A model generated the notes under the pieces. The model made no database searches and was not told where the DNA came from. It saw only the letters and a program-made list of their open reading frames with translations. Below are positions 59,555-64,000 of a stretch of DNA of 64,000 nucleotides, piece by piece. The position numbers were made by a program, and so were the translations under genes. The stretch's first letter is position 1; every line of letters begins with the position of its first letter. Source of the stretch: Imbricaverruca yamaguchii (lineage: Eukaryota > Arthropoda > Thecostraca > Neoverrucidae); contig JAOTOL010000987.1 in the NCBI GenBank assembly GCA_034440575.1, forward strand, positions 124,001 to 188,000. The letters are read 5' to 3'.

Positions 59555-61440
59555 AGACACAGACACATACTTTCTATTGCGGTAATCCACAATGGACTTG
59601 TAACTACTGTAACCTCGCGTCAATTAAATGAAACAGCATAGCAGGAAATGTCAAAAGCACAAAACAGCTAAACCGGGAGTCTTACATGTCATAATGAAAA
59701 TGAAAATAAAGATAAAATAAAATCAAAATAAAATGCAATAGATCGAGCCGAGCAACAAATCAATCTGACACAGGCGGCACGTTGGACAAGTGCCGGCGTA
59801 GATGGCGACCGAAGATTGGTACGGGAAGCCGCATCAGCTCGGGTGGCAATGAGGTGAACATAAGTGGTGCAAACCATAAGCTAAAACGCCTCTTCCCCAT
59901 CCGGTGCGGGACCGGGGGACATATGAGTGATTGTTCTGACGGGTGGCCAGGTCACGCACCTCCGTCACGGTGGTGAGGTCACGAGCCAGTGACTCTGGCT
60001 CACCATGACGACGGACTTCGTGCGTGAGGCACAGGGTGTGGTACATGTCTAAGCTCTCCGCACCGAGGCAGCCCAGCCTCCTCAGCAGGTCCGAAACATG
60101 GCCAATTTTTTGCGGCCGGAAATAACCTTTGCCGAGTAGTTGATAATTGTTTGAATGCGAGACAGGTTCTTTTTGGTTCCGTTACCATACACAGAAATAC
60201 AGTAGTGGATCTGCGAGAAGACCAGGGCATTGGCCAGCGCGGAGATGACAGCAGGTGCAAGGTGCCCCCTTAGATGTGACAGACCACCCAGAACTCCAAA
60301 ACAACGCCGATTCACTTCTGAGACGTGCGAGTTCCAGCTGAGCGATCGACCGAAAATAGACCCGAAATTTTACCATTCTGAGATGGTGGGTAGATAGTAG
60401 CCGCGAAATTTCACCGTGATATCTGGTAAGGCGGGACAATTTTGTGGGCTGTCCAAAAGCATCAGCTGTGTATTATCGACGTTAATTTGCAGTCCATTTG
60501 CTCGAAACCAGATGTCGAAGCAGGCCAAAACCGTTTCCATATGAGCGACGACATTTTAAATTTTATATTTCTTACCACTGACCAAAATGTTGGTGTCGTC
60601 GACGACTTGGATAACCACTGCGCCTTCGGCGAACAGACTGCGGTCGTTGGACAAGATGCAGAAGAGAAGAGGTCCTAGATTATGGACGACACCCAGACTG
60701 CCAGTGAGGTTGACACTCTGGATGTGGTTCTGAAGATAAGCCGAAAACCAGGATGTACCTATGCTGTGGAGACTTAATTTTGACATGAGCTTTTAGTGGT
60801 CAAGCACCTTAAAACATTTGCTCAAATCAAGCAGGCAGAGAAGGGACACCTCCCCATGGTCACATGCGGATAGGATCTGGTCGGATCTGAAGGTCGGGGC
60901 GGTTTCCGTAGGATGGCGATAACGGAAGCCGTGTTGAGCTGGAGAGAGGAGGTGGTTTTCGGACAGATAATTGTAGAGTTCCTGGTGGACGGCTCGCTCT
61001 ACAATTTTCGCAATGACTGGGACGATGGAGATAGGACGGAAATTGGAAGGGCTAGAGGGATCACCGGATTTGAAGATGGGATGAACGAGGGTGTGCTTCC
61101 AAGAATCAGGAATGTCGGATTGAGTACTCGTAATGCTGGACTTGACCAAATGCAGGAGCACCGCACACATCGAGCCGAAGCACACCCTGAACATGTGGAT
61201 GTTGATGCCGTTCTCGCCGCAGGCTGACGAGCCGTTCATCCCATAGACGCGACGGCTCGCGGCTCTGACAGCGACAACGGCACCAGGGTAGCACAGGCAC
61301 CGACACGCGGCAAACGGCAGGGAATACTCTGCGTCGCTCTCATATTCCTAACCTCGTCAGCCACACAGGGGCCAACGCGGACACAACATCGGTTAAGGTC
61401 ATCAGCTGTCGCGTCGGGCAACTTACGAATTGCTTACTTG
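59555..61440 (-). mobile_element. Decayed, 5'-truncated non-LTR retrotransposon (LINE)
   Basis: On the minus strand it covers part of the region before the RT, the RT domain, the C-terminal region and the 3' untranslated region. The 3' end (59555-59759) aligns with the shorter copy at 51933-52195, though here the AATAAA is degraded and A-rich sequence has expanded. Homology fades near 61440, so the endonuclease domain is absent. Clade assignment (Jockey/CR1-like) is from memory of the protein style and is tentative. Confidence 0.88.
59760..61421 (-). pseudogene. LINE ORF2 remnant (reverse transcriptase), inactivated
   Basis: The protein would copy LINE RNA into DNA at the insertion site. In order on the minus strand: N-terminal segment ADDLNRCCVRVGPCVADEVR; the RT fingers with WKHTLVHPIFKSGDPSSPSN and FRPISIVPVIAKIVERAVH; motif A region LLDLSKCF (aspartate codon 60828-60826); the catalytic box degraded to VVDD (60606-60595) in place of YADD; FRANGLQIN; then a thumb/C-terminal part with SQIHYCISVYGNGTKKNLSR; and the final RLPVPIFGRHLRRHL before the stop at 59762-59760. 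It carries frameshifts near 61240, 60090 and 59900. In-frame stops lie at 60795-60793, 60558-60556 and about 60380. It cannot be functional. Confidence 0.9.
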
Positions 61441-62796
61441 CCGCCGACGAGTGACCGGATATGGCGCCACATTGGGTTCCGTCCATCCTCCGCGGCGCCA
61501 AACGTCGTCGCGGCCATCACGCCTTATCGCCGATCGTGCAGCTTATGTGGCATTGTAGCCGGATGCCGCATAAGCCGGATTAACGTAATTCCTTCCTTAA
61601 CGTAACAATCTCTAGCCGATGGCACTCTGCCTCTGCTAAAGATTGAAAATACCCATGCAAAAAATCAACTTCAGAGGTATATTTCGGCTATCAGCCATTT
61701 TCAGCCATGACCTAGACTGAAGATTGTTCATAGCCGAAGTAATCTCCTTAGCTTCTGTGACATCGATTTGTGAATTGTGAGCATGAGGCTAACTGTCTCC
61801 ATATCTATCAGAATGCTGGGCATACCTTCAGCGACCTCGACCGACTGATAGGACAATTATACAATCAGAGAATAATTACACAGAACAAATCGCCTCTCGA
61901 TACTCTTCTGTATTTTCAGTGAAAGATTTCCACCTTCTGACCCATAATTCCACTATTGATTTTCCACTCTAGCACCCAGCCTAATTTTGGACCTTACCAC
62001 TTTACCACGGCGAATCCACCAAATTATGGAGCCTGACCAGCCCGACAGTAAAGTTTGGAGCATTCGACGAAATCTCGGCGGTTGGTGGGGGGGGGGGAGG
62101 GGGTATCCCCCTCCCCATCCCCCTCTCGGCGGTTGGGGGAGGGGATCAGGACGCAGTATGGCCGACCAGATCTCGGCGGCTAGTCGGGGAGGGGGAGGAG
62201 GTGCGGTGCGGCCGGCAGCGGACGGCGCAAGCGGCGCACATGTGGGGCTCAGAAACTCAAGAGAACAAGAACAATGAGTAAAAGCCGCGGGAAGAACTGA
62301 CGGAGGAAGTTCAAGGGCTGCACTGGAGCGGCCTGGATATGTACATCAGGCTGCAAAAAAATGCAATAGGGAGAGAGTATGCCCGGGAGTCCCGCGAAAG
62401 GCCGCAGGTCCATGACGACACAGGCTCCCGTTTCCAACCTCTTGGATCCGGCACTGCGATCTGTCCGGTGCGGATTTATCGCCCGCCCGAAGCGTTTCAG
62501 TGAACCTTTTCCGGACTGGTGATCTTCAGAGAAACCGGTGCCACACTTCTCAGACTGGCTGTCCAGCAGGTATAATTAAGTAATGCCCATACTTATCCAG
62601 TTGTATATTTATGTTCTCAACGTGAGTGAAGTTTGAAAATTATCGGTGGGGCCCAGTGCCGAGAGGAAATGAGTGCTGCTCATTTGGTGGATGGTGCCCA
62701 CCGTGCTAAAGTCGTAGTTAGTCGTAGCCGGCGTGCATATCTTACTCGGAGACATCATTTATCACGACACATTATTATTATTGTTATTCGTATACA
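61441..62796. other. Unique DNA with a G-rich hairpin-forming patch
   Basis: At 62090-62165 a run of G (GGGGGGGGGGGAGGGGG) is followed at once by its complement CCCCCTCCCC, and CTCGGCGGTTGG recurs three times at about 62075, 62127 and 62172. No gene is recognised elsewhere in the stretch. Confidence 0.5.
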
Positions 62797-62797
62797 T

Positions 62798-62839
<42 letters not shown>

Positions 62840-62840
62840 G
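62797..62840. repeat. Compound microsatellite (CA)n-(TA)n
   Basis: About 12 CA dinucleotides then about 9 TA dinucleotides. Same order as the arrays at 18550 and 45188. Confidence 0.96.
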
Positions 62841-62847
62841 TATGTGT

Positions 62848-62867
62848 GTAACTATATATATAGTTAC
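62848..62867. repeat. Perfect 20-bp palindrome
   Basis: GTAACTATATATATAGTTAC reads the same on both strands. It lies immediately left of a long inverted-repeat element. Confidence 0.95.
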
Positions 62868-62869
62868 AC

Positions 62870-63111
62870 AAATTGCACAGTGCTGGTATGCGCTGACACC
62901 GAATAAACCAAATATTGAAAGGTAAATTAAAAATGATGAAATAAGTACGACAGTGATATTCAACCGCCATTTTTCAACGTGATCCACATGTGTCATATGC
63001 TCCCCAAAAAAGTATGTTGAACACCACAGTCGTACTTATTTGGTCATTTTCAATCTACTTTTACACTGGTGGGTTTATTCGATGTCAGCGCATGCAAGCG
63101 CTGTACAATTT
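62870..63111. mobile_element. Inverted-repeat (foldback/MITE-like) element
   Basis: The left arm (62870-62964) and right arm (63016-63111) are reverse complements over about 95 bp at roughly 75-80% by eye, around a 51-bp spacer. Shared blocks include GCGCTGACA, CGAATAAACC, AAATAAGTACGAC and TTCAAC. A further complementary pair links the spacer (GCCATTTTTCAACG near 62966) with sequence outside the right arm (63127-63142), so the structure may be nested or longer. No coding capacity and no clear target duplication. Confidence 0.75.
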
Positions 63112-63418
63112 ATATATCGTGACCTGCGTTGAAAAAAATGGCAAGTGCTAAATATTCCCATGTGTGTAAATCATCTGGGAGGTTGCTTGCGAAACCGGAC
63201 AGGACATGGATTTTGGCCGACACGACACAAAACGAGAACATTGTGGTCGACCGCCATAATCTTCGGAGACGTCACGTTTTTATGACAAATGTCGGGTGGA
63301 CGTGCTTAGCCAGGCTGTTAGCTGGCTGCCTCCAGCACACCGCAGGCGGAATGCTCGCACGACTGCCCGACTTAAGCCCAGCGTTACAACCCGAGGTGCA
63401 GATAGCCGTGAGCTGACA
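63112..63418. other. Unique DNA, nothing supported
   Basis: About 300 bp without a recognisable gene or element, apart from the short complement to the spacer of the inverted-repeat element. Confidence 0.45.
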
Positions 63419-63663
63419 CGGCCGGAGTGCCGCGGGAGGTGGCGGGGCGGATCTGCAGTCCGGAGACCGTAGTCTGACCGGCCTGAGTGCCGCGGGAGGT
63501 GGCGGGGCGGATCTGCAGTCCGGAGACCGCAGTCTGACCGGCCGGAGTGCCGCGAGAGGTGGCGGGGCGGATCTGCAGTCCGGAGACCGTAGTCCGACCG
63601 GCCTGAGTGCCGCGAGAGGTGGCGGGGCGGATCTGCAGTCCGGAGACCGTAGTCTGACCGGCT
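63419..63663. repeat. 60-bp tandem repeat, four copies
   Basis: Exact 60-bp period with landmarks GCCGGAGTGCCGCGGGAGGT and GATCTGCAGTCCGGAGACCG. Copies differ at only about one to four positions, so the expansion is recent. Being a multiple of 3, it also gives a periodic 20-residue peptide frame. Confidence 0.95.
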
Positions 63664-63753
63664 CCCCTGGATGCGAGGCGTCGGCAGGTCGGCGGTGATG
63701 GCGGCAAGTGGGCTGACCGATGATAACGCTGGTGTTCGGACGCCTACACGGCC

Positions 63754-64000
63754 TCGGTACGGCATGTCACGGCACGGCATGGCATGACACGGCATGGTAC
63801 GGCATGTCATGACACGGCATGACATGACACGGCACGGCAGTGCATGTCATGGCACGGCATGACATGACACGGCACGGTACGGCATGACATGACACGGCAC
63901 GGTACGGCATGACATGCCACGGCATGACATGACACGGCCTCGGTACGGCATGGCATGGCACGGCATGACATGACACGGCACGGCAGTGCATGTCATGGCA
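63754..64000. repeat. Pentamer-based degenerate array, cut by the window edge
   Basis: Irregular mixture of CGGCA, TGACA, TGGCA and CGGTA pentamers (for example GGCATGACATGACACGGCAC). Longer segments repeat at 50-60 bp. The array continues beyond the window. Confidence 0.9.

Overview
This window is nuclear DNA from a eukaryote, most likely an invertebrate animal. The evidence is tRNA-derived SINEs with target-site duplications, a decayed non-LTR retrotransposon (LINE), terminal-inverted-repeat elements, long (CA)n(TA)n microsatellites, and no operons, rRNA or dense gene arrangement. The LINE protein remnants look to me like elements I associate with crustaceans, possibly barnacles. That assignment is from memory of the family and is weak.

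I recognise no intact host gene. The dominant content is tandem repeats: more than 25 unrelated minisatellite arrays with units of 15 to about 88 bp. By adding up hand-delimited spans they cover roughly a third of the sequence. The largest are a 38-bp array at 20522-23299, a different and much more damaged 38-bp array at 27600-31545, a 33-bp array at 38073-39826, a 31-bp array at 46676-48402, a 21-bp array at 10468-12155 and a 15-bp array at 12436-14099. Several show higher-order structure (109-bp, 264-bp and about 280-bp super-units). Arrays whose unit is a multiple of 3 stay open in many frames on both strands, which produces long protein-like reading frames that are almost certainly not genes.

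Between the arrays are mobile elements. Two copies of one tRNA-derived SINE (40898-41075, 48947-49125) each have a 14-bp target-site duplication. A second SINE family lies on the minus strand at 42349-42509 with a 13-bp duplication. A third tRNA-headed element on the minus strand (19405-19757) ends in a tandem array of 51-bp hairpins. One LINE family is present as a long dead copy (59555-61440, minus), a short 3' end (51933-52195, minus) and probably a reverse-transcriptase scrap on the plus strand (51676-51837). Two long inverted-repeat elements (34406-34811 and 62870-63111) and two hAT-like miniature-element candidates (54033-54226, 54907-55057) complete the set.

The remaining non-repetitive DNA holds CpG-rich stretches (notably 55085-55580, 56340-56600, 43750-44230 and 6849-7200) that could be promoters of genes outside the window or in unseen introns. 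It also holds one curious open stretch at 4726-5781 with a single in-frame stop. I found no convincing new multi-gene system. The most interesting items are the hairpin tandem attached to a SINE-like element, the long inverted-repeat elements, and the way so many minisatellite units are built around perfect palindromes.
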